From the NCBI GenBank assembly GCA_949751835.1, contig CATKHK010000001.1, positions 186,001 through 250,000 on the forward strand: 64,000 bases of DNA, read 5' to 3'. The position numbers and the translations under genes were made by a program. Of the stretch, positions 53,890 to 64,000 are shown piece after piece. The DNA comes from Blepharisma japonicum. Lineage: Eukaryota; Ciliophora; Heterotrichea; Heterotrichida; Blepharismidae. Positions within the stretch are counted from its first letter, which is position 1, and each line of letters starts with the position of its first letter. Under the pieces are notes generated by a model, which was not told where the DNA came from, did no database searches, and saw only the letters and a list, made by a program, of their open reading frames with translations.

Positions 53890-55965
53890 ATGGATAATGA
53901 TAATTACCTGGTAGAATCTCTGCTCAAGAAGTTCTATGATCCAAGTCAACAAATTCTTCCTCGAGTGTCAGTGGAAACTTTTATTTTTGGGGAGTATTAT
54001 ATGAAAAATGATGCCCTCGAAGGAAACCCATGAATGAAAAATCTTCCACCCCATTATCCTATAATAAAGCAAAATAAAAAGGTAAGGACCAGCAAAATAT
54101 TATTATTTACTGCTTTAGCTCTTACTGCTGTGCTTTCAGCCCCACTTGCTTTCTTTATTGATGCTGCAAGTCAAGAATTGCTAATATTAAGACTTTATCT
54201 TTTATCTTGAGCTGAAAGTCACTTTGTAAGTGTTCTAATATGAGTAAGCTATTCTCTTGTGCTTGCTTTAATTGCTGCTTCATTTGGAGATTGACTTTGC
54301 CAAGCAGCTGAAGGAGCGGGATTTGCAGAACTACGAGTAATTCTTACTGGTATTGAAATTCCAAACTTTTTTGGTTGAAAAACTCTTATTGCCAAAACTT
54401 TTGGGCTTATTTGTGCAATAGGTGCAGGGTTGAGTATAGGAAAAGAAGGACCGAATGTCCATATGGCATCAATTATAGCTGAACGAGTTATAAGTTTAGG
54501 ACCTTTTAAGAGATTTAAAAAGGAAATAAATTTAAGATATATTGTACTTACTGCTTCAATCGCAGCTGGAACTGCAGCAACTTTTGGGACTCCTTTAGGT
54601 GGAGCAATATTTGGTATAGAGCTGACAGGGACTTATTTTTTTGTAAACAATTTTTACAAAAGCATTTTTTGCAGTCTGATAACAGCTTATTTGTTTCATA
54701 TTTTACAAAGCTTTGAAATAGTCCCACAGATTGGAAAAGTTTCTTATGATCATCATGCCTTATGTGGGGATTTTTACATTCATATTATTACTGGCTTAAT
54801 TACTGCACTTATAGGAGTAACTTTTGTGAAAGCTGTTCAAAAATTGACAAAATTCAAAAACCAAAAGGTAATTCCTTGGCTTTATCATAGATATAGATAT
54901 ACAACGGTAATTTCTGTATTTACTTCGTTAACTACATTTTATGCATTTTGGCTTAGGATGAGTGATGCAATTCTTATAAATTTAATGTTTAGCTCTAATA
55001 AGTTGCCTGACAGCTGAATTGGATCAGACTTTTTGGGCCTGCCAGGGCAATTCCCAATACTGATTCTAGTAGCACTTTTGAAGATTATATTATTAACGAT
55101 TGATATAACAATTCAAGCTCCAGTCGGATTTTTTACACCTTGTGTGTGTGTTGGGGCTATCTTAGGACGAATTTTTGGAGAGTTTTCCTTATTTTTAGGA
55201 TACTCAACCTCTCCTGGAATTTATGCAGCTGTAGGGGCAGCCTCTCTTGCAACATCTACTACTCATACCCTTTCAGTAGCCCTCATGATATTCGAAATGA
55301 TTGAAGATATCCATTTCTTAGTGCCAATGTGCCTAAGTGTATTTATTTCTTACGCTGTCAGCTCATATAGCCATAAAAGTATTTACGACACCCTTATTTC
55401 AATAAAAAATCTACCATTTATTCCATCATACAAACATTGGCCAATCTTCCATGATTTTGCAAAAGATGTGGCGGATTCTTCAATACATTGTATAAATCGA
55501 TACTGCACAATCAGAGACCTTGTCGATGCGTTTAATGAGTGCTCTGTTTTTTCTGTTCGTCCTGTAGTCGATGATGAGTTTTATTTAATTGGCGAAATAA
55601 ATGCTACGAATGTGAAAAAATATTTATCATATCGTTTTGAAAATGACACAAGTCATTTATCAGCTCGAGCTAAAAAGTGTATATGAAATGAGCTAACAGA
55701 GGCTTCTAATGGGTCAGATAATGAAATTTCACCTGATATGATAGAAGAAGTTGAAGAATTTTGGCAAAGCCCAGTAAATCTGCGATCAGAAAAATTAAAA
55801 TTCAACACATCGCCATTATTCATTGCAGAACAAACCCCACTTTATAAAGTACACTACATTTTTATGATGCTTGGACTTATGCATATTTATGTAGTCAATC
55901 AAGGAAAATTAACAGGGATAATTGCCCATTCCTGCTTTTCACAGAAATCTGGTAACTATCTTTAA
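53890..55965 (+). CDS. CLC-type chloride channel/transporter, tandem copy A
   Basis: A 691-residue CLC protein: about ten to twelve membrane helices followed by two CBS-like domains (RYCTIRDLVDAFNE; TPLYKVHYIFMMLG). The gating-glutamate motif GKEGP is at 184-188, GTPLGGAIFGIEL follows, and SIYDTLI supplies the conserved late Tyr. The first filter motif, usually GSGIPE, reads GAGFAE (142-147), replacing the selectivity Ser by Ala. The gating glutamate suggests either a gated channel or an anion/proton exchanger, probably of an internal membrane. Many TGA codons are Trp (for example FGDWLC), so the standard code breaks the gene into at least four pieces. Confidence 0.92.
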
Positions 55966-56222
55966 CATAAAAACTGCTTGATTGATATTACTAAATCATT
56001 TATTCCGTTTTTGATATACTCAAATATGGAAAAATGAATATTCAAATATGCATTTAGCATGTCATGATAAAATTGAATTCGCTTATATTCAATTTTATTC
56101 CCAATAAAGTCTGAATTATGAGAGAGGGGTCTTAAACGTCTAACAAAAGTCGAATCTTTAATGATGTCTCTAAGTCTCTCACTATGTCTATTATACAAGT
56201 CTATTACTCTTTTGTGTAACTA
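55962..56222 (-). pseudogene. Possible gene fragment between the CLC copies
   Basis: An open frame of about 80 residues on the minus strand (ERLRDIIKDSTFVRRLRPLS; NAYLNIHFSIFEYIKNGIND) overlaps the CLC copy A stop by 3 nt. Its composition looks protein-like, yet no ATG starts it and a TAG lies just upstream. It may be the tail of a lost gene, or chance. Confidence 0.25.
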
Positions 56223-56774
56223 CGAATTACTATTCTAGTCTTTGAATGTCTAAAACAACGTCTTAACAATGAACCGAGTTTAAGTTATAGTTAAAAATAT
56301 TTTTAAAAAAATGCTTAATGTGTCTGAAATTTCATCCTCACACAAAGAAGCACTTATTTTTAACTGAAACTTGCAGAATTAATATATAATCTACAGAGGT
56401 TTATTTTTTGCAAAAATATATCATATGATAAAATTATATAGAAAAATTTAAACGCTATCTTATATTTGCATCAGTCATGACATCTCCAAATATTGAATAT
56501 CAGCGTAATATAATATTGATGCTTCATTAGTCTTGCAGAAGCTTTCGCGTATTTATTATCTTAAAATTTAAAATATTTTATATTTTATATAATTAAGCTA
56601 TTAGGAAACATTACTCATTTTCAATTAAATACATAATTATACCTCCCAAAAAAATCTCTTAATTTCTCAAGTTTTTGATAAATTATAAATTTTTACAAAA
56701 AATTAACAAGTACTTTTCCAGCTATCATAAAATGGAAATAAATCGCTTCTTATAAGTTTAATAAATAAATCGCC
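56223..56774. other. Intergenic region between CLC copies
   Basis: About 550 bp of AT-rich DNA. No gene, repeat of the CLC sequence or RNA was recognised. Confidence 0.35.
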
Positions 56775-58850
56775 ATGGACAATGATAATTCCCTGTTAGA
56801 GTCGTTTCTTGAAAAATTTTACAATCCAAGCCAACAAATTCTCCCCAGAGTATCAGTAGACACTGTAGTCTCTGGAAACTGCTATATGAAAAATGATGCA
56901 ATTGAAAGAAATTCTTGGATGATTGCTCTCCCTTCTCATTATCCAATTACGAAGAAAAGTCAAAGAAAAGTCCGAAGAGGCAAGATATTATTATTTACTG
57001 CCTTAATTATAACTGCAATTTTCTCAGCACTTCTAGCATTCTTTATAGATGTTGTAAGTCAAGAATTACTGTTTTTAAGACTAAATTTATTGTCGTTATC
57101 TGAAAGTCACGTAGTAAGCGTTCTTATATGAGTGACCTACTCTCTTGTCTTTAGTCTAATTGCTGCTTCATTTGGAGATTGGCTTTGTCAAGCAGCTGAG
57201 GGTGCAGGGTTTGCTGAATTGCGAGTAATTCTTACTGGTATCGAAATTCCTAATTTTTTAGAATGGAAAACACTTATTGCCAAAACTTTTGGGCTTATTT
57301 GTGCAATAGGCGCGGGGTTGAGTATAGGAAAAGAAGGACCAAATGTCCATATGGCTGCTATTATTTCTGAAAGGGTTATAAGTTTAGGACCTTTTAACAA
57401 AATTAAAAAAGAAGTGAATTTAAGATATATTGTGCTAACAGCTTCAATTGCTGCAGGAACTGCAGCAACTTTTGGAACTCCTTTAGGCGGTGCGATTTTT
57501 GGAATCGAGCTGACAGGTACTTATTTTTTTGTAAACAATTTTTCTAAAAGCGTATTTTGCAGCTTAGTAACAGCTTATTTGTTTCATGTTTTACACAGCT
57601 TTGATATAGTCCCACAAATAGATAAGGTTTTTTATGGTCATCATACTTTGTGTGGAGATTTTTATATCCATGTTATTACTGGGTTTATTATCGCAATAAT
57701 AGGTGTAACTTTTGTAAAAGTTGTTCAAAAATTGACTAAATTCAGAAACCAAAAAATAGTTCCATGGCTATATCATAGATATAGATATGCAGCAGCTATT
57801 TCTGTATTTACTTCATTGACTAATTTCTATGCATTTTGGCTTAGGATTGGTGACGCAATTCTTATAAATTTAATGTTCAGCTCTAATAAGTTACCTGATA
57901 GCTGGGTTGGACCAGAAATTTTAGGTTTGCCTGGACAAATTCCAATATTAATTTTAGTAGCGTTTTTAAAAATTTTGTTACTATCAATCGATATAACAAT
58001 TCAAGCCCCAGTCGGATTTTTTACTCCTTGCATTTGTATTGGGGCTATTTTAGGGAGAGTTTTTGGAGAATTTTCCTTGTTTTTAGGATATCCAACATTT
58101 CCAGGAATTTATGCAGCTGTAGGGGCAGCTTCTCTTGCAACATCAACAACTCATACCCTTTCAGTAGCCCTTATGATTTTTGAAATGATTGAAGATATCC
58201 ATTTCTTAGTGCCAATGTGTCTAAGCGTATTTATTTCTTATGCGGTGAGCTCATATAGCCATAAAAGTATTTATGATACTCTTATTGCTATAAAAAACCT
58301 GCCTTTCCTTCCAATATATAAAAGATGATCCACTAATAGTTGCTTTGCAAGAGATGTAGCAGATCCATCAATTCCTTATATTCCGAAATATTGTACACTA
58401 AGAGATCTAATTGATGCCCTCAGTGACTCCTCTATGTTTTCAGTCCTTCCAGTGCTTGATGATGAATTTTATCTCATAGGTGAAATAAACGCACTTAATG
58501 TAAAAAAATATTTGTCACAGCGTTTTGAGAATGATACAAGAAATTTATCAGCGAAAGCAAGAAAAATTATATGAAATGAGCTTACTGAGACTCGGCTGTT
58601 CATTGAAATGACAGCTGATGTAAAGCTCCAAGTTGATGAATTTTGGGATAGTTCTGTAAATCTGTGATCCGAAAGTTTGAAATTTAATACATCACCATTA
58701 TTTGTTTCTCAGAAGACTCCACTTTATAAAGTTCATTATATTTTTATGATGCTAGGACTTGTGCATATTTATGTAGTAAATCAAGGGAAATTTGTTGGGA
58801 TTATTGCACATTCATGCTTCTCACATAGGCCTAAAACCGAGGAGCTTTAA
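56775..58850 (+). CDS. CLC-type chloride channel/transporter, tandem copy B
   Basis: A 691-residue paralogue of copy A. The GKEGP gating motif, GTPLGGAIFGIEL, SIYDTLI and the two C-terminal CBS-like domains are all present. The first filter motif is again GAGFAE. Fewer TGA codons are used than in copy A: FGDWLC and PDSWVG have TGG here and TGA there. TGA at 57129 and 58326 join three frames. The TM core is very alike; the N-terminal 70 residues and the loop between the CBS domains have changed more. Confidence 0.92.
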
Positions 58851-59016
58851 TATTGCTGAATTAGCATCAGCATATGATTTAGTTAAGCGCAATATATTTA
58901 AAATATAAATTGGCTTTTAGTTTTTCTTTAACATAATAAGTAAAAAGAAATAGCTCGATTCTAAATTATATAAAACATGCAGATTAATTACTTCAATAAT
59001 TATTATTTCTAAAAGC

Positions 59017-60078
59017 TTATGTCTTATTTTTCTCGTTCCTTGAGTCTTGAGAACTTTCTCAAAGATTCTCACCAACTTTATAGCTCTCTGAAAAAAATTT
59101 ATTTTTTTCAAACAAATTATCAATTTCTTTCAACTGCCCTTTCATTTCAGTTAATTTGTGAGCTAAATTTTGAGTATTTATAACACTATCAACGTCATAT
59201 TTTGCAACTAAAAAATTGTCTTCAAGTTTCACAATTTCTTTTTTAGGTAATTTTTCTTCTTGCCATAATAAATTATTTAATTGCTCTTTTGTTTTTTTTA
59301 TTTGTTCAGCTTCATCATTAAACTTTAGCTCGATATTATTCACAACTGGCGAATAATCCCTCGATGTAGTTGCTGAACTTTTATATAATTTGGTAAGTCC
59401 AATATCTAATTGAATTATCACACACCTTCATATTAGCTCTAACACTACAGCTTCTTGATCATTCATAACTTTTAAAAATTTCCCCACAATTTCATTAAGC
59501 TCTGAAAAACTGTTAATTAAATCTTTCAAATTGTCAGGATTTTCTTTTAGTTTTGCATTTAAGCTGTTCATGCAGTCTCATTTTGGAATCGATTTTCCTC
59601 GAATTCTTTCGAAATTCATCCTAAGCCCAGTTTTTAAAGAATTAAAGTGCTTAAGATGATTTATTTGGTCTTTAAACTGTGTCAACTTGTCTAAGTCAAT
59701 ACTTTTAATAGAGTTTATTACCTTTGCTCTATTTTTGCTTAATAAGAATTGATTAGAGTCATGCTTGCCAATTTTGGTCAGAGTGAGGCTTTTATCTATA
59801 ACATTTTTTATAGCAATTCTTTGTGTAAACGACCCTGCAGGGGAAATTCCTGCATTTCTAATTTTATTTGCGATGCTGTTTGATTTATTTCCTTGGGATT
59901 TACCTTCAATTGAAAAATTTTTGGTATTTGCAGGGCTTTTTGAGGATTCTCTTTTCGGTTTGTTAACGTACTGGAAGTTCAAGAATTTGGGATGAATTAA
60001 TTTCTGGGAAGAGGAATCTTCCAAATCAGGAGAATGCTGCTTCGAATAGCTGTCGAAAGTTTTTCTTACTGATTTCAT
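59017..60078 (-). CDS. Unassigned coiled-coil protein
   Basis: A 353-residue basic protein. The first 110 residues are Lys/Ser/Asn-rich and probably disordered. The rest is mostly helical with coiled-coil segments (LDKLTQFKDQINHLKHFNSL; EQIKKTKEQLNNLLWQEEKL). Three or more TGA codons (59578, one near 59429 and 59059) are read as Trp; the stop is TAA at 59017. No known domain is recognised. It starts 21 bp after the end of the UBE2H-type gene. Confidence 0.65.
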
Positions 60079-60099
60079 TTTATTTAATATTAGTTTTAA

Positions 60100-60627
60100 T
60101 TATAATAATTCAGGATCTAAATCAGAAGTGTCTGATAGATCACTTAGCCCATCCAAGCTAATTTCAGATAATTCTTCATTTTCTTTAATTGAATATTTTC
60201 TAACCATTTCTCTTACTTTTTTGTTATAATTATCGGGATTTTTTAGCAATAAACTTGCTGCTTCCATGTTTAAATAAGATAAGGGATTTGGATACAGAAG
60301 TAATTGAGGAATAAAAGAATCGAAAATATTTCTCAAGTCAAACATAGGACTCCAGGTTTGATTGAGAACATCTAAGCATATTCTTCCAGTCTCCTCATTT
60401 ATATTCGGATGGAAAATTTTATTTTCAAATCTGATAGATGGAAATTTATATGGGTAATCACTTGGGATTTCGATATGAATCTTTCAGTGACCACCTTCAT
60501 ATAAAGAATTTGGCGGTCCAAAAAAATCTAAAATTAGGTCATCCATGGTATCTTTGATAATTTCCACTTTATAATTGCTCATCATAAGCTTAATGACATC
60601 AATTTCTTTTCTTTTAGTGGAGCCCAT
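60100..60627 (-). CDS. UBE2H: UBE2H/UBC8-type ubiquitin-conjugating enzyme (E2)
   Basis: A 175-residue E2. The HPN motif (KIFHPNINE) precedes the active cysteine C84 in RICLDVLNQTWSPMFDL, then NIFDSFIPQLLLYPNPLSYLN, which closely matches UBE2H. The C-terminal tail is acidic (SEISLDGLSDLSDTSDLDPE), another mark of this class. In animals and yeast UBE2H/UBC8 works with the GID/CTLH ligase. TGA at 60484 is the W of EGGHWKI, where UBE2H has GGVWKV. No intron. Confidence 0.92.
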
Positions 60628-61425
60628 ATTTATAAGCTAAATTAGTTTATATTTTTTTTGATATTAAAGTATTGGCTTTTACTAATTCTATATTTAGTTG
60701 CCCACTCCGGTGTAAAGAAGCATTTCTCGTGAATCGATCGATATATGCTAAAATATCAAATTTCGTCTTGCACACTGAAAGGAGATGGAATGAATTAGGC
60801 TGAATTTTTAAAAATAGATTAGATCTTCTATTATATTTTAAGATATTCTCACTAAATCGATAATCTAATATTTGCATATTGCTATTTCAGTTTCCATATA
60901 TTAAAGTTTAAGGTGCAGTAAAGACAAATTAGAGACCATATCTTAACTGAATTTAAATCTTTCCATTTTCATAAGGTAAACCTCTTTTAAATGCAAAGAT
61001 GGTTCACAATACCTTTGTAAGAGTATCGTCTGAGTCTTTATACTGTTCAACATTTAATTGAAAGTAAATATGCAACCATAATTTGTTTATCATAATATAT
61101 AAAATGTAAAGATTTATTTTCCAGCCTATCTTTAAGTTATAAATATAATTTTCATACCAAATAAATTTTAGCCTTCTTAAGCCTATCTAAATATATGTAT
61201 AGCTCAAATCTTTTACGCCTTGACATTTTAAGATCTAAAAGATACTAAGTTCATTATAAAAATTAATTATAACCTTTTATATTTAAAAATGAGATAATCC
61301 AACTTCTTGTTAATTTTTTTTGCATTGCAATATAGTCTTTATTTTTTATATGAAAATTAAGACTTTCTCTTGCCATTTATCGCAGTTATTAAGCTCAGAA
61401 TTTGATGTGAATTAAGAAAAAATAA
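60628..61425. other. Long intergenic region between divergent genes
   Basis: About 800 bp of AT-rich DNA. It includes a minus-strand frame 60647-60877 (76 residues, listed separately) and otherwise nothing I can support. Confidence 0.35.
60647..60877 (-). CDS. Small open reading frame, doubtful
   Basis: An ATG-started frame of 76 residues (MQILDYRFSENILKYNRRSN; AYIDRFTRNASLHRSGQLN) ends in TAA 20 bp before the UBE2H-type start. Composition is balanced and basic. No domain is visible and chance is not excluded. Confidence 0.3.
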   Translation of the reverse strand: MQILDYRFSENILKYNRRSNLFLKIQPNSFHLLSVCKTKFDILAYIDRFTRNASLHRSGQLNIELVKANTLISKKI

Positions 61426-61767
61426 ATGTTTGTCCGCTTATGCTTTATGTGTTTTAAAGGAGAAGATCCTAACAAAGCTTCTTCGCAACAAAATAATTCG
61501 GAGCCTAAATCAAGTGCTCCAGTTAACATGCAAAATGACGTTGACAAATCATTATCAATCGACAAAGATAAAAGAATGATAAACAATAATCCATCACATT
61601 CATCTATATCATCCTCATTTGTCTCAGAAAGCATATCAAGCGGCGAAAAATCTCCTATAGCTATTCCTGCACCAATTAATAACACAACATCGAACAAGGT
61701 TAGAAAACTAACTGATGGGTTCCAAAGAACAAAATATAAAAAAAATAATGGGAGCAAGCAGAGTTAA
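61426..61767 (+). CDS. Small Ser/Asn-rich protein of unknown function
   Basis: A 113-residue protein, Cys-containing at its N-terminus (MFVRLCFMCFKGED) and otherwise Ser/Asn/Lys-rich and disordered. The N-terminal Cys pair could be lipid-modified, anchoring it to a membrane; this is speculation. No homologue recognised. Confidence 0.5.
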   Translation: MFVRLCFMCFKGEDPNKASSQQNNSEPKSSAPVNMQNDVDKSLSIDKDKRMINNNPSHSSISSSFVSESISSGEKSPIAIPAPINNTTSNKVRKLTDGFQRTKYKKNNGSKQS

Positions 61768-62443
61768 TTGTAAATTATACAGCACTGATAGGTTTAAATA
61801 AATATTTATAATTTATATAATATTTTGTTGATACTTTATTTGAAATTTTGTTATGAGTAAATAAAACTTTTTATGTATCATTATAGAAGTATCATAGAAA
61901 AAATATTAGATATAAGTAGGATTGAATTAAAGACCCAAACTTTCAATATCAATTTTAATTATATTTGTGTCTTCTTTACTAAGCTGCCAAACTCTCCTTG
62001 TATACTCCAATGCTCTTAAGAGGTATAAAGAAAAGGCGAGGCCATAAATGAGCTATCTCTGTGAAAAAGGACAAACTCAAGAAGTCATTTGGTAATTCAT
62101 TTAATCTCTAGGCTCATCTAAATGGACATGAAAATGTGAACCACACAATTTTAATTCTAACCCGAATCTTTAATATAGATAAATACCATTAGAATAAATT
62201 AATTTGCAACAATATTTTGATAGAAGTTTTACGTTTGAAGTGAACAAATAGAATTTATAATTAAGTTTGCCAATATTATTTTCTTATAGCCTAAGGATCA
62301 TAAATTCTAAGGTTATGCTTTCTATAAAATGCATACTTTGATTGCCATTTTGTATCCTCAAAATCGCTTATTTGTCTGATTTTTCCAATTATATTATGGT
62401 TATATTTCTTAGATAACTAAAATAAAATTTTATTAAATAGATA
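61768..62443. other. Intergenic region with possible gene remnant
   Basis: About 675 bp between convergent genes. On the minus strand from about 62050 to a TAA at 61927 runs a protein-like piece (FSLYLLRALEYTRRVWQLSK, then IIKIDIESLGL), with stops upstream in the same frame. It could be the end of a decayed gene. The rest is AT-rich and empty. Confidence 0.3.
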
Positions 62444-63220
62444 TTATATATTAAGATATTCTTTTAATTTTTCTATTTGATTTGCATTTTCTTTATTAAG
62501 GATAAACAACTCTTTTAATTTTCTAAGTATATGAGCTCTATGCATATAAAATTCTCCATTAAAAATCTTTGATTGAAATAGAAATATGGAGTTTGTCTTA
62601 GGCCACAAAGCTATTTTTCTATTTGGAATCAAAAACGGTATCCAAATGCCATCTATAAATACTTCAGATTTTACTATAAGATCTATTTTATTCAATGATG
62701 ATTCTATAAGATCAATAAATGACTTATCGATTCCAAAATACTTGAAATAATCAAACTCACGCCAATACTGCCGGGTTTTTTGATCAAGAATTTCTACATC
62801 TTTGAAATGTGGGTCCATTCTAATATGATTTGCAAGCAAAAAATGTTTGAAAGTAGGCTGCTCGCACTCAAAGTCTTTACTATTCTCTATATGTCTCTCG
62901 ATTACTAATTTATTTGCATTAAAAGAAACCAGCCCATATATCCAGTTTATATACTCTAAGTCATTTTCAAATTTAATGTCTTTATTCTCGACATAATCTA
63001 TCAGGCTATTAGCCATATCAATTGCTCATTTCTGCTTTTCAACTCTTAAATCTGCCAAAATTGAAATAGTTTCTGCCAGATAACTTGAGCTGAAGTTATC
63101 TGTTTTATTGCAAACCGCCAAAATAGCATCTTTGCTCGGGTTCCTAAGATGTTTTAGTTTTTCAATAATCATACTCATAATTTCACTATTATTATATTTG
63201 TAATTCATCTGATTATTCAA
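62444..63220 (-). CDS. Unassigned protein, possibly RAP-domain-like
   Basis: A 258-residue protein; TGA at 63026 read as Trp joins two frames. The N-terminal half is helical. The C-terminal 80 residues (FIDGIWIPFLIPNRKIALWP, then HILRKLKELFIL) recall the RAP domain found in organelle RNA-binding proteins, where a hydrophobic strand pair is followed by a Lys/Arg helix. The match is loose, and no clear mitochondrial presequence is seen. Other assignments are possible. Confidence 0.6.
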
Positions 63221-63494
63221 TATTATATGACCAAAGTTAGTGGTTCTTAGTTTATTGGTCTGGCAATGAAGGTTTTTGCTTTTTTACAAAAGGAAAGTTT
63301 TGATGGCTTTCTCTTGCCGCAGTGCCTTGTTTTGATATGCATTTTTTTAGGATGGATAAAAAGAATTAATCCTCTTAATAATTATGATCTTTATTAGCTT
63401 ATAAATAAGTAAAATACTATCAATTTTTTCTAAAATAAATTATTAGATCATCTCTTGTATCTTAAAAATGCAATTTTGGTATAAACTATAAATT

Positions 63495-64000
63495 TTAAAG
63501 AAAATAGTCCATTACTGGATTTTTATTAGGAGGGTCTCTTGCGTCAGCAGGGGCAGCTTCAAAAGTTTTGTAAGAGCGATTTAAATGCTCATCTAGCTCT
63601 AAAATAGCGGCAACATTACCGCACCGATAGCAATAATTAGGGGCAGACCAAACCGTAACTAGAGTGTCATTAAACATAATTTTGTAGCCTTCCATGACAA
63701 GCTGATGTGCTCGGCATATAAGCTCAATGTTATTTTCATTATTCCATTTCGATACTATATCTCTGCCAAATAACCAACCAGCTCCTCTAGGACTTATACT
63801 CCAGCCATTCGTTTCTTCAGGGTCTGACCACATTAAATCACACATTGTCCCTTCATGTGGAACTTCTTGCTTCCTATCAATTGCTCTAATTTGATCAATG
63901 CTTTGTATTGTAGGACTCAGTCCTCCATGGACGCAAAAAATCCTATCATCAATCAGTGCAGCCAGCGCCAAATAGTCAAAGACCTCAGTGCAATATCTCC
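63495..64000 (-). CDS. PPP4C: Protein phosphatase 4 catalytic subunit, 5' partial
   Basis: The C-terminal 168 residues of a PPP-family Ser/Thr phosphatase. Visible metal-site and catalytic motifs are [28 protein letters not shown] and [13 protein letters not shown]. The stretch RKQEVPHEG and the ending NPVMDYFL (PP4: KPVADYFL) favour PP4 over PP2A and PP6. The C-terminal DYFL would be the site of carboxymethylation. PP4 acts in DNA repair, centrosome and cell-cycle control in other eukaryotes. The gene continues beyond the window. Confidence 0.92.
   Translation of the reverse strand, partial: RYCTEVFDYLALAALIDDRIFCVHGGLSPTIQSIDQIRAIDRKQEVPHEGTMCDLMWSDPEETNGWSISPRGAGWLFGRDIVSKWNNENNIELICRAHQLVMEGYKIMFNDTLVTVWSAPNYCYRCGNVAAILELDEHLNRSYKTFEAAPADARDPPNKNPVMDYFL

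Noticed and set aside
1-64000. A bacterial (Mycoplasma-like) source, because of TGA = Trp
   Set aside because: Spliceosomal introns, peroxisomal enzymes, a RING protein, cyclin, E2s and PP4 are eukaryotic, and there are no ribosome-binding sites or operons.

Overview
The window looks like macronuclear DNA of a heterotrich ciliate close to Blepharisma. Three things point there. TGA is read as tryptophan in most long genes, while TAA and TAG are the only stops. The introns that can be placed are 15 nt long, GT...AG, with an A at position 10. Gene spacing is tight in AT-rich DNA, often only 20-100 bp. No telomere, rRNA, CRISPR array, virus-like element or transposon was recognised. Many genes appear as several adjacent open frames if the standard code is used; they are joined here by reading TGA as Trp and removing 15-nt introns.

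Layout. 1-11 kb: rhomboid-like protease end, bZIP factor with a predicted membrane segment, sphingosine-1-phosphate lyase, ABHD17-like hydrolase, tRNA-Leu(CAA), two unassigned proteins (one probably mitochondrial), a MAK/CILK1-type ciliary kinase and an acyl-CoA oxidase. 11-20 kb: B-box/Kelch protein, RING protein, two tandem ADP-ribosylglycohydrolases, a PEX4-type E2, a C2H2 zinc-finger protein and a Cys4 protein. 20-27 kb: one 2,156-residue surface protein with IPT/TIG repeats, a Cys-rich GCC2/GCC3 region and a multi-pass C-terminus. 27-40 kb: two nearly identical M20D amidohydrolases, an ankyrin protein, a cyclin, an EF-hand protein, a P-loop GTPase-like protein and several proteins I cannot assign. 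40-49 kb: a decayed Kelch gene, two tandem 4-TM proteins, two tandem OSCA/TMEM63-type channels and a TPR protein. 49-59 kb: an ankyrin-TKL kinase, two tandem DUF1295 proteins and two tandem CLC proteins. 59-64 kb: a coiled-coil protein, a UBE2H-type E2, a low-complexity protein, a possible RAP-like protein and the 3' part of PP4 catalytic subunit.

Functional themes are membrane ion transport (CLC and OSCA pairs), peroxisome work (acyl-CoA oxidase, PEX4), ubiquitin transfer, cilia and cell cycle (MAK-type kinase, cyclin, PP4) and surface recognition (the giant IPT/GCC2 protein). These are eukaryotic single genes, not operons. The most striking structural feature is six same-strand tandem paralogue pairs in 64 kb, at ages from very recent (M20D) to old (the 4-TM pair). 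All functions are inferred by eye from motifs; no database search was run.
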